Notes: generated from the letters alone by a model not told the origin. Shown: positions 18,636-27,874, numbered from the stretch's first letter. The stretch: 35,565 nt of DNA from Mogibacterium sp. (GCA_017505405.1 JAFVPI010000066.1:1-35565), one strand, 5' to 3'. Translations and numbers: made by a program.

Positions 18636-19646
18636 ATGTCAGATAATAGAAAAACACTGCTTGAAGTAAAAGACCTGAAGGTATCATTCTTCACTCCTGC
18701 GGGTGAGGTAAAGGCCGTTGACGGCATCAGCTATACACTCAAGGAGCATGAGGTAATGGGTGTCGTAGGCGAGTCCGGCTCAGGAAAGTCGGTCGAAGCA
18801 TATTCGATCATGGGACTTCTCCAGAGCCCGGGCAAGGTGGTAGGCGGATCCATCACGTTTGACGGTGAAGACCTGCTGGCTTACGATGAAGAGCAGATGA
18901 GAGACTTCAGAGGAAACAAGGCGAGCATGATCTTCCAGAATCCAATGACCTGCCTGAATCCGGTATATACGATCGGAAACCAGCTCATGGAGGCTCTTAC
19001 CTGTCATGACAAGGATTATCCGAAAGAGAAGGCCAGAGCGCGCGCTATAGAAATGCTCGAGCTTGTAGGTATCAACAACGCTGAGAAGCGTGTGGATCAG
19101 TACCCGCACGAGTTCTCGGGCGGAATGCGTCAGCGTGCGATGATCGCTATGGCACTCATATGCGACCCTAAGCTGCTGATAGCCGATGAGCCTACTACGG
19201 CTCTCGATGTTACGATACAGGCACAGATCCTCGACCTGATGAAGAGCATACAGAAGAAAGTCGGTACGGCTATCATCTTCATCACGCACAACCTCGGTGT
19301 AGTAGCCGAGATGTGCGACAGAGTATCCGTTATGTACGCAGGCAAGATCGTTGAGCAGGGCACTGATGAGGACATTTTCTACAGACCCGGCCATCCTTAC
19401 ACGATGGGCCTTCTGGAGTCGATGCCTAGACTCGATGCCGATGAGCATGAGAGACTGATACCGATCGAAGGTACGCCGGTCGATCTGCTGAACCCTCCTC
19501 AGGGCTGCCACTTCGGTCCGAGATGCAAACACTGCATGAAGATCTGTCTCACAAAGGAGCCGCCTTATGCTGATCTCGGAGACGGACATATTTCGGCATG
19601 CTGGCTGCATTTCATGGGAAAAAACAAACAGGAGGTAAGTAAATAA
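18636..19646 (+). CDS. oppD: Oligopeptide ABC transporter ATP-binding protein OppD
   Basis: This is one of two cytoplasmic ATPases that drive peptide import. The 336-residue protein shows Walker A GESGSGKS near residue 47, the ABC signature FSGGMRQR near residue 158, Walker [13 protein letters not shown] near residue 178 and the switch histidine in [10 protein letters not shown]. The C-terminal oligopeptide-transporter extension carries the cysteine cluster [14 protein letters not shown], a feature of OppD/DppD proteins. GGAGGTGG precedes the ATG, 11 bases after oppC, and the stop overlaps the oppF start by one base. Confidence 0.95.
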   Translation: MSDNRKTLLEVKDLKVSFFTPAGEVKAVDGISYTLKEHEVMGVVGESGSGKSVEAYSIMGLLQSPGKVVGGSITFDGEDLLAYDEEQMRDFRGNKASMIFQNPMTCLNPVYTIGNQLMEALTCHDKDYPKEKARARAIEMLELVGINNAEKRVDQYPHEFSGGMRQRAMIAMALICDPKLLIADEPTTALDVTIQAQILDLMKSIQKKVGTAIIFITHNLGVVAEMCDRVSVMYAGKIVEQGTDEDIFYRPGHPYTMGLLESMPRLDADEHERLIPIEGTPVDLLNPPQGCHFGPRCKHCMKICLTKEPPYADLGDGHISACWLHFMGKNKQEVSK

Positions 19647-20638
19647 TGGCTGAACAGACCAAACTCCTGGAAATAAAGGATTTAAAGAAGTACTTCACCG
19701 TAAAGAAGTCCGGGTTCAATAAGAACCAGATGGTAAAGGCTGTCGATGGTGTCAGCATGGACATCTTCAAGGGCGAAACACTGGGTCTCGTAGGCGAATC
19801 CGGCTGCGGAAAGACCACGCTGGGACGTACAATAATCAGACTGTACGAGCCTACCTCAGGATCCATCATTTACGATGGAAAACCGATCTACGATTCAGAG
19901 CAGAAGATAGCTGAGAAAATGCTCCCGTACAGACGCAAGATGCAGATCATCTTTCAGGATCCGTCGGCGTCCCTCGACCCCCGCATGACGGTCGGAGAGA
20001 TCGTAGGCGAGGCGCTTGATATCCATAAGCTGTATACCGGGAAGGGAGAGAGAGAAGCGAGGATCAACCAGCTCCTTGAAGAGGTAGGACTCAACACTGA
20101 GCATTCCAACCGGTTCCCGCATGAGTTCTCCGGCGGACAGCAGCAGAGGATCGGTATCGCCAGAGCTCTGGCTGTGGAGCCTGAGTTCATCGTGTGCGAC
20201 GAGCCTATCTCGGCTCTCGACGTATCCATCCAGTCGCAGGTCGTAAACATGCTTGAAGACCTGCAGGCTGAACTGGGACTGACATACCTGTTCATAGCAC
20301 ATGATATTTCGGTAGTACGTCATATCTCAAACCGCATCGGCGTAATGTACCTCGGCAACCTGGTAGAGCTCGCTGAGTCATATGAGCTTTACAGGAACCC
20401 GATACATCCGTATACTAAAACATTGATGAGTGCTGTACCTATCCCTGATCCTGTGGTAACACGCGCGAGGGAGAGGATGATCCTCGAGGGAGATATCCCT
20501 AGTCCGATCAATCCGCCTTCGGGATGCAAGTTCCACACAAGATGCCCGTACGCAAGCGAGCGCTGCAAACAGGAGGTTCCTGTATTCAAGGATCACGGCG
20601 GCGGTCATTATGCGGCATGCCATCTGCTTGATAAGTAG
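19646..20638 (+). CDS. oppF: Oligopeptide ABC transporter ATP-binding protein OppF
   Basis: This is the second ATPase of the importer, 330 residues. Walker A is GESGCGKTT near residue 51, the signature is [12 protein letters not shown] near residue 157 and Walker B is [12 protein letters not shown] near residue 177. The C-terminal extension includes [14 protein letters not shown], the cysteine cluster common to OppF/DppF. The ATG overlaps the oppD stop (TAATG) and AGGAGG lies a few bases upstream inside oppD, so the two ATPases are translationally coupled. Confidence 0.95.
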   Translation: MAEQTKLLEIKDLKKYFTVKKSGFNKNQMVKAVDGVSMDIFKGETLGLVGESGCGKTTLGRTIIRLYEPTSGSIIYDGKPIYDSEQKIAEKMLPYRRKMQIIFQDPSASLDPRMTVGEIVGEALDIHKLYTGKGEREARINQLLEEVGLNTEHSNRFPHEFSGGQQQRIGIARALAVEPEFIVCDEPISALDVSIQSQVVNMLEDLQAELGLTYLFIAHDISVVRHISNRIGVMYLGNLVELAESYELYRNPIHPYTKTLMSAVPIPDPVVTRARERMILEGDIPSPINPPSGCKFHTRCPYASERCKQEVPVFKDHGGGHYAACHLLDK

Positions 20639-20648
20639 AGGCACATTA

Positions 20649-20708
20649 ATAAGTTATTAAATGTAACACGAAGTTACTTTAATAAAATACAGTACTGTAT
20701 AAGTTATT
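20649..20708 (+). promoter_or_regulatory. oppF-oppA intergenic element: direct repeats and palindromes
   Basis: The 87-base gap before oppA holds two identical ATAAGTTATT copies (20649-20658 and 20699-20708), exactly 50 bases apart. Between them are an imperfect hairpin GTAAC-acgaa-GTTAC (20663-20677) followed by T residues, and a perfect 14-bp palindrome at 20687-20700 (ATACAGTACTGTAT). A -10-like TAAAAT lies at 20683-20688. The arrangement suggests a regulatory site or an internal promoter that raises oppA expression above the rest of the operon, or an RNA-processing site. Which of these applies is not visible. Confidence 0.45.
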
Positions 20709-20725
20709 GAAGGAGGAAAATTTTT

Positions 20726-22414
20726 ATGAAGAAATTTCTTACTCTGATCCTCTGTATTGCTATGGTGTTCGCATTCACAGCATGCGGAGGCGGTGGAAGC
20801 AGCGACGGAGGCGAGGATTTTGTTGCAACAGCATGCATCGCTTCTGAACCTGAGACCATCGACCCAAGTCTCATCAGCTCTGTTGATGGTTCCACATATG
20901 TAAACCATATGTTTGAGAACCTCATGAAGTACGTTCCGACAGACGAGAAGGCTGACGAAAGCGGAAACGTGATGATGACAAAGGTTGACTTAGGTCAGGC
21001 CGCAAGCTATGAAGTATCTGATGACGGACTCGTTTATACGTTCAAGATCAGAGATGACGCTAAGTGGTCTGACGGTGAGCCTGTAAAGGCTCAGGACTGG
21101 GTATATTCATGGCAGAGACTGGTTGACCCTAACACAGCATCTGACTATGGATACTTCCTCGACGGCATTGTTGTTAATGCTGCTGAGATCCAGGCCGGCG
21201 AGAAGGACCCTAGCGAGCTCGCGATCAAGGCTGTTGATGATTCAACACTCGAGATCACACTCTGCCAGGATACTCCTTACTTCCTCGAGCTCTGCGCATT
21301 TGCTTCGCTCATGCCGCTGAGAGAGGATGTTGTATCGGCCGGAGATGACTGGACAACACCTGAAAAGATCGTTTGCAACGGACCTTACAAGCTCTCTGAG
21401 TGGACTCACGACTCCGTGATCAAGATGGTTCCAAACGATCAGTACTATGATGCAGCTAACCTCGGACCAAGCGAGATCGACTGGTATCTGTCCGCTGATG
21501 AGACAGCTATCCTCTCCGCTTATCAGTCAGGCGAGTGGGCATTCATCGAGTCGTTCCCGACAGACATGATCTCATCCCTGCAGGATTCCGGTGACTGCTT
21601 CATCGATCCATACGTCGGCACATACTTCCTCTACCTCAACTGTGACAAGATCAAGGACTGGAGAGTCAGAGCCGCTATGGTACTCAGTGTTGACAGAGAC
21701 AACATCGTAAACAACGTAGCTCAGGGCGGACAGACTCCGGCTACAGGATTTGTAGCTTCCGGAATCCTTGACTCCACAGGCGCTGACTTCGCATTCGGAT
21801 CATCTGATCTCGGTGCTATGTATGCATGGCTCTCGAAGCAGTATCCTGATGCTGACCTCACAACTTACGAAGGTAAGTGCGAGCTGGCAAAGAAGCTCTA
21901 TGATGAAGCTGTTGCTGACGGCGCATGGGACCCTGCCACAACGATCGTTTACAACTTCAACACAGATGATGCTCACAAGGCCATCGCAGAAGCCTGCGGA
22001 CAGGACTGGAGCAATGTTCTCGGAATCAACATCACACTGGAGAACCAGGAGTGGAACACTTACACCAACGGACTCGGCGAGCATAAGTTCGGTGTTGCAC
22101 GTCTCGGCTGGATCGCAGACTACAATGACCCTATCACTTACCTCGAGCTGATGGTAACAGGAAACTCCTACAACTATGGTCTCTACAGCGACCCTGACTT
22201 CGACGCTGCAATCAAGACTGCAAAGGCAACTGCTGCTGGTCCTGAGCGTGACAAGGCTCTCTATGAGGCTGAAGAGGCTCTGTTCGGTGAAGGCGGATTC
22301 CCTGTACTTCCTGTTTACTACTACACCAACATGTACTGCAACAAGACAATGAAGAACATCGGATACACACCGATGGGTTACTACTTCCTGCAGTACGCAC
22401 AGCCTGCAGCATAG
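20726..22414 (+). CDS. oppA: Oligopeptide-binding lipoprotein OppA
   Basis: This extracytoplasmic solute-binding protein of 562 residues belongs to SBP family 5. A lipoprotein signal peptide (MKKFLTLILCIAMVFAFTAC) ends in a lipobox with Cys20, followed by a Gly/Ser/acidic linker. Family blocks are SEPETIDPSLISSVDGSTYVN at the start of the mature domain, the YTFKIRDDAKWSDGEPVKAQDWVYS block near residue 110 (given here as the KIRDDAKWSDG motif) and a C-terminal VLPVYYYTNMYC segment. It captures peptides outside and hands them to OppBC. It has a strong AGGAGG site, is the last gene of the operon, and is followed by a GC-rich terminator. Confidence 0.95.
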   Translation: MKKFLTLILCIAMVFAFTACGGGGSSDGGEDFVATACIASEPETIDPSLISSVDGSTYVNHMFENLMKYVPTDEKADESGNVMMTKVDLGQAASYEVSDDGLVYTFKIRDDAKWSDGEPVKAQDWVYSWQRLVDPNTASDYGYFLDGIVVNAAEIQAGEKDPSELAIKAVDDSTLEITLCQDTPYFLELCAFASLMPLREDVVSAGDDWTTPEKIVCNGPYKLSEWTHDSVIKMVPNDQYYDAANLGPSEIDWYLSADETAILSAYQSGEWAFIESFPTDMISSLQDSGDCFIDPYVGTYFLYLNCDKIKDWRVRAAMVLSVDRDNIVNNVAQGGQTPATGFVASGILDSTGADFAFGSSDLGAMYAWLSKQYPDADLTTYEGKCELAKKLYDEAVADGAWDPATTIVYNFNTDDAHKAIAEACGQDWSNVLGINITLENQEWNTYTNGLGEHKFGVARLGWIADYNDPITYLELMVTGNSYNYGLYSDPDFDAAIKTAKATAAGPERDKALYEAEEALFGEGGFPVLPVYYYTNMYCNKTMKNIGYTPMGYYFLQYAQPAA

Positions 22415-22469
22415 TCTGAAGCCTGCTTTAGACTTATCTGAGGCACAGGGTGCAACAGAAACAGAAAAC

Positions 22470-22494
22470 AAGGCCGGGCTTGTCCCGGCCTTTT
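22470..22494 (+). terminator. Intrinsic terminator after oppA
   Basis: AAGGCCGGG (22470-22478) pairs perfectly with CCCGGCCTT (22484-22492) around a 5-base loop, followed by a short T run. It closes the opp operon. Confidence 0.9.
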
Positions 22495-22531
22495 GCATGC
22501 CTGCAAAAATATACAGCAATTCCCCGGATCA

Positions 22532-22562
22532 TTGCCTGGGTGTATGCTTCATATGGTAATAT
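22532..22562 (+). promoter_or_regulatory. Putative promoter of the M3 oligopeptidase gene
   Basis: TTGCCT (22532-22537) and an extended -10 TGGTAATAT (22554-22562) are separated by 19 bases, which is long, but the TG extension compensates. They lie 40 bases before the start codon and downstream of the oppA terminator, where a new promoter is needed. Confidence 0.4.
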
Positions 22563-22601
22563 ATCTTTGTATTTACATTGGTTTCGAAGAAAGAGGTAAG
22601 A

Positions 22602-24308
22602 ATGATAAAGTTCAGCGAGATCCCGTATACAAGGCCTGAAATCGGGGAAGTCAAAGCGGAGATGCAGAAGCTCACAGAAGAACTAAAAGCTGCCGAATCA
22701 TATGAAAGAGCAAGAGAGCTTTTTGTGAGAAAGGATGCTCTGGAACGCCACATCGAATCAGTATCGACAGTAGCTAAGATACGCCACTCGATCGATACAA
22801 GAGACAGGTTCTACGATGGAGAAGTCACGTTCTGGAACAGAGTCTTTCCTGAGCTGCAGGAGTACATGCATCAGTGGACGGAGGCACTGCTTGCCTCACC
22901 ATACCGTACGGAACTTGCGGCCGAGTTCGGAGAAGTCGTATTCCTGAATGCCGGGATAGAGCTCAAGACATTTGATCCTTCCATCATCCCTCTCCTGCAG
23001 GAGGAGAATGATCTCACCACGGAGTATGAGAAGCTTCTGGCAGGCGCTCAGATACCTTTCATGGGAAAGGTTTATACTATTTCGCAGATCGGACCATTCA
23101 AGAGCGCTGCCGATGATGAGGTAAGACTTGCCGCGTGGAAAGCAGAGGGCAGCTGGTACAAGGACAATCAGGACAAGCTTGACAGCCTTTATGACAGGCT
23201 GGTTGAGATACGCCACGGGATGAGTCAGAAACTGGGTCTCAGCGATTTTGTCGAGCTCGGTTATTACAGAATGACGCGCAACTGCTACGACAGGAACGAC
23301 ATCAACAGATTCCGCGAAGCAGTGCGTAAATATATAGTGCCGGTTGCAGATGGAATAAAACGCAGACAGGCAGAGAGGCTCAATATGCGGTATCCTCTCA
23401 GCTTCGCTGATAATGCTCTGATGTTCCGCTCCGGGAATCCAAAGCCGGCAGGCGATGCGGACCATATTGTCAGCGCTGCAGGGAGGTTTTACGATGCTCT
23501 TTCACCGGAAACAAGCGAGTTTTTCAGAACCATGATCGAGGGCGAACTCATGGATCTGCTCTCAACTGAAGGCAAGGAAGGGGGCGGATACTGCACGAGC
23601 ATCCATGACTACGAAGTCCCGTTCATTTTTGCGAATTTTAACGGCACACAGGGCGATGTAGAAGTAGTGACACACGAGGCAGGGCATGCGTTTGCGGACT
23701 GGATGAACAGGAAGCGCATACCGGTTGAAACAATATGGCCAAGCATGGAAGGCTGTGAAGTGCACTCGATGAGCATGGAATTCTTTGCCTGGAAGTCAGC
23801 TGAAGATTTCTTCGGAGATGATGCGCGCAAATACCTGTACAGTCATCTTGCAGGATCGTTTATGTTCATCCCTTATGGAACGATGGTAGATCATTTTCAG
23901 CACAGTGTTTTTGAGCATCCTGAGATGACCCCTGCTGAGCGCCATGCTGAATGGAAGAGACTGCTTGGCATATACATGCCATGGCTTAGACTCGATGGAG
24001 ATATTCCGTTTTATTCGGAAGGTGAGGGATGGCAGAGACAGCATCATATCTATTCAGTACCTTTCTACTATATAGATTACTGTCTGGCGCAGACTGTTGC
24101 TCTTGAGTTCTGGACAATGATACAGAAAGACTGCGATGACGCCTGGAAGCACTACATGGCATATACGAAGCAGGGCGGCTCCGGGGTGTTTACAAAACTC
24201 CTTGAGAACGCGGGACTGGCAAGCCCGTTTGAAGAGGAGACCATCAAGGACATCTGCAGAAGGGCTGATGGATTCCTGTCGTCATATGACCTCACAGGCA
24301 TAGAGTAA
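22602..24308 (+). CDS. M3-family oligoendopeptidase (PepF-like)
   Basis: This is a cytoplasmic zinc metallopeptidase that degrades short peptides. The start at 22602 (568 residues) is preceded by AAGAGG about 6 bases upstream; a TTG further upstream is less likely. The zinc motif is HEAGH (His358, Glu359, His362) in VVTHEAGHAFADW, and MEGCEVHSMSMEFFAW about 27 residues later supplies the third ligand region typical of M3 enzymes. Size fits M3B oligoendopeptidases (about 560-600). It follows the peptide importer, so imported peptides are its probable substrates. It ends 55 bases before the convergent GH25 gene. Confidence 0.92.
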   Translation: MIKFSEIPYTRPEIGEVKAEMQKLTEELKAAESYERARELFVRKDALERHIESVSTVAKIRHSIDTRDRFYDGEVTFWNRVFPELQEYMHQWTEALLASPYRTELAAEFGEVVFLNAGIELKTFDPSIIPLLQEENDLTTEYEKLLAGAQIPFMGKVYTISQIGPFKSAADDEVRLAAWKAEGSWYKDNQDKLDSLYDRLVEIRHGMSQKLGLSDFVELGYYRMTRNCYDRNDINRFREAVRKYIVPVADGIKRRQAERLNMRYPLSFADNALMFRSGNPKPAGDADHIVSAAGRFYDALSPETSEFFRTMIEGELMDLLSTEGKEGGGYCTSIHDYEVPFIFANFNGTQGDVEVVTHEAGHAFADWMNRKRIPVETIWPSMEGCEVHSMSMEFFAWKSAEDFFGDDARKYLYSHLAGSFMFIPYGTMVDHFQHSVFEHPEMTPAERHAEWKRLLGIYMPWLRLDGDIPFYSEGEGWQRQHHIYSVPFYYIDYCLAQTVALEFWTMIQKDCDDAWKHYMAYTKQGGSGVFTKLLENAGLASPFEEETIKDICRRADGFLSSYDLTGIE

Positions 24309-24323
24309 TGGCCGGCGGCAGCG

Positions 24324-24364
24324 AAAAAAGAGCGCATTGATCCATATGACCGTGCATATGCGCT
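24324..24364 (-). terminator. Intrinsic terminator of the GH25 gene (minus strand)
   Basis: On the minus strand AGCGCAT (24364-24358) pairs with ATGCGCT (24337-24331) and is followed by C and six T residues (24329-24324). The stem begins within the stop codon of the GH25 gene. The 20-base loop is long. Confidence 0.6.
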
Positions 24365-25631
24365 AGTTGGTAATATAAAGAATATCCATATCCACATCTC
24401 CGCCTATACCGGAGATCCTTCCTGTGCTGCTTGCCTGCCACAGTATATACGGACCCTTGTAGTCCGTTTTTTCTGTGTAGTGGGCGAGCCACACAGGCCT
24501 TATGTCAGTTTTCTCCCACATGTTTTCGAGATAGTTTTTGCTGCCGTATAGCATGCATCCGTATCCTGCCTGCGAGAGTTCATCTGCGAAAGCATCATAA
24601 AGTCTGTTGAGCTCGTAGAAACTCATGCCGTAATCCTGGAAATTCCCGAAATCTTCCCAGTCGAAAGCAACCGGAAAGTCAAGGTTGGCACCTCCCAGAG
24701 TATCGATGATCCAGTCTGCCGAACCCCTTACCATCTCCTCCGTATTGTCTGTGCAGTACAGATAGACACCGGTCCTGAGTCCTGCTGCTCTGGCATTGCT
24801 CAGGTTGCTGTAAAATGTCTTGTCTATGTTGACCGCACCGTCAGAGGTATATCCTATCCTTATGATCACAAACTCGCAGCCGGCTTTTTTAACAGCCTTG
24901 AAGTCGATCTCATCCTGCCACGCCGATACATCGATGCCGAAGGACCTTTTATCTCCCTTATTTGCGGAAACAAAATCGGCAAATGGCGTGCGTTCAGATG
25001 TGTCTTCATAAGCCGGCACTGCATCAGCAACCTCTACCGTGAGATCCCATTCGGTTGCATTGCCCGATGAATCGGTCACCTTGACATGAAGAGGGTAACG
25101 GCCGTTTTTCTCCATGTTGACTTTTCCGTCTACGGATATGAGCGGAGTAGGGTCGGCGTTATCACCATACGCAACGACATCGTTGATATCAAATTCTGTT
25201 CCGCGCTCCAGTACTGCGCCATCCCAGCTCCATATCTTAACGGGAGCTATGCTGTCCTTTACGGTATATGACATTCTGAACTCCTTCTCAGGCTTCAGGA
25301 GTCCCCCGAACAGCGATTCTGAAGCTTTATATACGATCTCTCCGCTCCCGATCTTATCGGTTTCGAGGTAGTCAGATCCGGGTTCTATATCGCCGTATGA
25401 ATCCTTTACATACTGCATAGAAGGGCAGCTTTCGCCGAATTCAATTACAGGTGCCTCTTCTGTGAAAGTGACTGAAAGCGAATCGTAAGTGCTTTTATAG
25501 ACATACGCACTGGTGCCTGCTATGGCAGCAATGAGTATGAGAATGAGTATGATCAGACCTTTCAGAGGGCCTCTTTTTTTCTTCTTCTTTTTTTCAACTG
25601 CAGGTTCGTCTTTATATCTGTCGCTTCTCAT
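24363..25631 (-). CDS. Membrane-anchored GH25 muramidase-like protein
   Basis: GH25 enzymes cut the glycan strands of peptidoglycan outside the cell. The start at 25631 (422 residues) has GGAGG 7 bases upstream. Residues 1-20 are charged with a lysine run, and residues 21-44 are one membrane helix (GLIILILILIAAIAG), so the protein is N-terminally anchored with the enzyme outside. Residues about 45-215 form a beta-rich stalk resembling bacterial Ig-like domains (DSSGNATEWDLTVEV). The GH25 domain (about 228-420) has Asp234 in SFGIDVSAWQ and Asp324/Glu326 in FDWED, the expected acidic catalytic residues. It is divergent from the S4-domain gene and has its own promoter and terminator. It is probably involved in wall remodelling. 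Confidence 0.88.
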   Translation of the reverse strand: MRSDRYKDEPAVEKKKKKKRGPLKGLIILILILIAAIAGTSAYVYKSTYDSLSVTFTEEAPVIEFGESCPSMQYVKDSYGDIEPGSDYLETDKIGSGEIVYKASESLFGGLLKPEKEFRMSYTVKDSIAPVKIWSWDGAVLERGTEFDINDVVAYGDNADPTPLISVDGKVNMEKNGRYPLHVKVTDSSGNATEWDLTVEVADAVPAYEDTSERTPFADFVSANKGDKRSFGIDVSAWQDEIDFKAVKKAGCEFVIIRIGYTSDGAVNIDKTFYSNLSNARAAGLRTGVYLYCTDNTEEMVRGSADWIIDTLGGANLDFPVAFDWEDFGNFQDYGMSFYELNRLYDAFADELSQAGYGCMLYGSKNYLENMWEKTDIRPVWLAHYTEKTDYKGPYILWQASSTGRISGIGGDVDMDILYITN

Positions 25632-25653
25632 TGAGCTTCCTCCATATGTGTAA

Positions 25654-25682
25654 ATCGTAGTATTACACAGCCGCAAAGTCAA
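25654..25682 (-). promoter_or_regulatory. Promoter of the GH25 gene
   Basis: On the minus strand TTGACT (25682-25677) and TACGAT (25659-25654) are separated by exactly 17 bases and lie 23 bases before the start codon, just ahead of the GGAGG site. The spacing and hexamers fit a sigma-A promoter. Confidence 0.65.
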
Positions 25683-25690
25683 ATGTATTG

Positions 25691-25699
25691 TGGTACAAT
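25691..25699 (+). promoter_or_regulatory. Extended -10 promoter of the YlmH-like gene
   Basis: TGGTACAAT (25691-25699) is a good extended -10 element. The predicted transcription start, 6-7 bases downstream, falls on the ATG at 25706. No ribosome site is seen before that ATG, so the message may be leaderless. No -35 hexamer is evident at 17 bases. Confidence 0.45.
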
Positions 25700-25705
25700 A
25701 CGCGT

Positions 25706-26467
25706 ATGACAAAAGACGAAGTGATCACAGCAAGAATAGAAGACAGGATATCACAGTGCCGTGACGGATATTATGTGACATCTACGGGGTTTCTCGACAC
25801 GCATGAGCAGGCTCTGGCGATCGCAGCATCCCGGCAGGCGGCGGGTGTAAGAACCATCATGTACGGCGGATATGAAGAGGCCGAACGCAGAATGCTCGTA
25901 TGCATTCCGAGGGATCTCCCTGTGAGTGACGAAGAAGCAGTAGAAGGACTGATTAGTGTGCTGCGGGTAAAGCTGCCTGCTATATCGCGCGAACTCAGTC
26001 ACCGGGACTATCTTGGGTCGCTGCTTGGACTTGGGATCGAGCGACGGCTTACAGGAGATATACTGGTGAGACCGGACGGCGCGGATGTGCTTATCGTTCC
26101 GGGCATCGGGGAATTCCTGATGAGTGAACTGCACCGCATAGGTCCGGCAGAGGTAAAGACAGAGATGATCTCCCTGGATGGACTGGCACTTCCGGAAGCG
26201 CGTTTTGAGTATATAAGGGACAGCCTGAGCTCCGTAAGGCTCGACAGTGTGGTCTCATCTGCATTCAGATTATCGAGGGGGAAGGCTGCTGAAGCCATAC
26301 GCAGGGGACTGGTCTCCGTGGATCATGCTGAGTGTATAAAGCCGGATGCGGCAGTTCAGGAAGGATCGTCGATAGTACTGAAAGGGAAGGGAAAGGCTGT
26401 CCTTGAAGAGACAGGCGGAGAATCCAGAAAAGGACGCATCCGGATAGTTATAAAGCGTTTCATCTGA
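25706..26467 (+). CDS. YlmH-like S4-domain RNA-binding protein
   Basis: This 253-residue protein resembles YlmH, an S4-domain protein linked to ribosome-associated quality control and found near cell-division genes in many Firmicutes. The N-terminal half contains the SRQAAGVRTIMYGGYEEAERRML and SHRDYLGSLLGLGIERRLTGDI segments that are characteristic of this family, and the C-terminal S4 RNA-binding fold runs over about residues 180-240 (VRLDSVVSSAFRLSRGKAAEA onwards, shown here only by position). The start is ATG at 25706, chosen because residues upstream of it fall on the promoter. It stands alone between two minus-strand genes rather than with division genes. Confidence 0.87.
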   Translation: MTKDEVITARIEDRISQCRDGYYVTSTGFLDTHEQALAIAASRQAAGVRTIMYGGYEEAERRMLVCIPRDLPVSDEEAVEGLISVLRVKLPAISRELSHRDYLGSLLGLGIERRLTGDILVRPDGADVLIVPGIGEFLMSELHRIGPAEVKTEMISLDGLALPEARFEYIRDSLSSVRLDSVVSSAFRLSRGKAAEAIRRGLVSVDHAECIKPDAAVQEGSSIVLKGKGKAVLEETGGESRKGRIRIVIKRFI

Positions 26468-26475
26468 AAAAAAGC

Positions 26476-26505
26476 ACAAAAAAATCCCGCCTTTGCGGCG
26501 GGATT
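26476..26505 (-). terminator. Intrinsic terminator between convergent genes
   Basis: AATCCCGCC (26483-26491) and GGCGGGATT (26497-26505) form a perfect 9-bp GC-rich stem with a 5-base loop. On the minus strand it is followed by a run of T residues (A at 26478-26484), so it mainly serves the DUF3048 gene. It also lies 15 bases after the stop of the plus-strand S4 gene and may act in both directions. Confidence 0.85.
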
Positions 26506-26525
26506 ATTCGTTGCTTATTTATGAT

Positions 26526-27764
26526 TTAGTGTGAGGAGACCGAACCGCCGTTGTTGCTTGAGATCCAGCCGATCCAGGTCTTGCCCTTGTTGAGGTTCTG
26601 GAGCACGTATGAGTTGGCAAGTTCTTCCTCTGTCAGCTCATCATCGTCGTTGTCCGGAGAGACGATGGTGTACTTGTTGTAGATAGGCCACGTACCGTCT
26701 TCGCTTTCCTTGGCAGCCTCGAGCGAAGCTGCATAATTTTCATCGTTTGCAGTCTTTGCCGTCTCGGCATCTGTCGACGGGTCGATGATCTCCAGTTTTC
26801 CGTCAACTATCTGCCACTTGATATCCTTTACGGTTCCCTTGCTGAAAAGCTTGCCGTCACCGCCGCCCAGGCTGTAATCACAGTAGGTTACGCTTCCTGT
26901 GCTTCCCGGACCGTCATAACCATCCTTAGTAATATATTCGGTCTCATCAGAGAGCACTATCAGATTCTCCCTGCAAAGGTCGTTTTCAAAATTACTTGTG
27001 TGATACATTCCGTCTTCTTCGTTGTACTGCCAGTATGTATCCTCATAAGCTCTGTCGGAGTATTTTACACCAACCTGTGTAGCGGCGGTCTCACTTACAG
27101 GCTCTGTGATCCTGTTGAAGCAGAACGTGGTGTATTCATTCGGAGTGGTTCTGAATCCCAGGTTGCCTATCGTTGCAGGCACCTTGGCGCCATAAATGAT
27201 GCCGCGGTGCTCAAGACCGGTATCACGTGTGGAATCTCTTCCATACATGTCTTCCTTGTCATCGAGCTTCATCTGGTCGATGTGATCCACCTTGTCATTT
27301 TTGAAGATCTTATCTGCTCCGGTATAGCCGTGCTCAGTGTGGCTCATTCCCCAGTGAATGAAGATCGAGTCAAAGAGCTCAGAGAATCTGACGAAAGGCG
27401 GGCGCGCGCTTCTCGTAGGTCCGATGATCTCCGGAAGCTTTTCATAATCTGCGTAGAACCAGAGTGTTCTGGTGATTCCGCCCTCAACTTCTCCCTGAAG
27501 GATGATATCAGGGGGATAGTTCTCATCATCCATTCCCCACTGAGGTCTGGCATCAGGTGCATTTTCGACTACAAATGCAGCTACTCGTCTTTCCGCAGAA
27601 GATTCGTCATATCCGTCCTCAGCGGTCTCTCCTGTAAGAGGGCTGCATGGAGGTGCCTCAGGCTCCTCAGGATCCGGCTCACTGCATGCGGAGAGGAGAG
27701 CGGTTCCTATCATTGTGATGCAGAGAAGCATCACAAGTAATATCTTGCTTCTTTCTTTTTTCAT
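26526..27764 (-). CDS. DUF3048 (YerB-like) lipoprotein
   Basis: This secreted lipoprotein of 412 residues has a signal peptide ending in LLSAC, with Cys27 as the lipid anchor. It is followed by an acidic Pro-rich linker and the DUF3048 region (about 40-400). Family features seen are CSPLTGE, VENAPDARPQWGM, EGGITRTLWFYA, IGPTRSARPPFV and a C-terminal WQIVDGKLEIIDP section. B. subtilis YerB belongs to this family, whose function is not established. I chose the ATG at 27764, which follows AGGAGGTAATTAT, over a GTG six codons upstream. A 6-bp hairpin (CTGACA/TGTCAG, 27776-27790) overlaps the ribosome site and might modulate translation. Confidence 0.88.
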   Translation of the reverse strand: MKKERSKILLVMLLCITMIGTALLSACSEPDPEEPEAPPCSPLTGETAEDGYDESSAERRVAAFVVENAPDARPQWGMDDENYPPDIILQGEVEGGITRTLWFYADYEKLPEIIGPTRSARPPFVRFSELFDSIFIHWGMSHTEHGYTGADKIFKNDKVDHIDQMKLDDKEDMYGRDSTRDTGLEHRGIIYGAKVPATIGNLGFRTTPNEYTTFCFNRITEPVSETAATQVGVKYSDRAYEDTYWQYNEEDGMYHTSNFENDLCRENLIVLSDETEYITKDGYDGPGSTGSVTYCDYSLGGGDGKLFSKGTVKDIKWQIVDGKLEIIDPSTDAETAKTANDENYAASLEAAKESEDGTWPIYNKYTIVSPDNDDDELTEEELANSYVLQNLNKGKTWIGWISSNNGGSVSSH

Positions 27765-27844
27765 ATAATTACCTCCTGACACTTTGTCAGTATATATTTC
27801 TTCATAGTTATCTTACATTATGCACTTTTTATTAGTCCTGCATC

Positions 27845-27874
27845 TTAACACAATTTCATAGAATGTGGTATAGT
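27845..27874 (+). promoter_or_regulatory. Promoter of the pyridoxal-kinase-like gene
   Basis: TTAACA (27845-27850) and TATAGT (27869-27874) are 18 bases apart, with a TG extension at 27866-27867. The elements stand about 53 bases before the start codon, after a divergent gene, and fit a sigma-A promoter. Confidence 0.65.

Noticed and set aside
27776-27790. Riboswitch before the DUF3048 gene
   Set aside because: Only a 6-bp stem with a 3-base loop is present; there is no room or sequence for a known aptamer.
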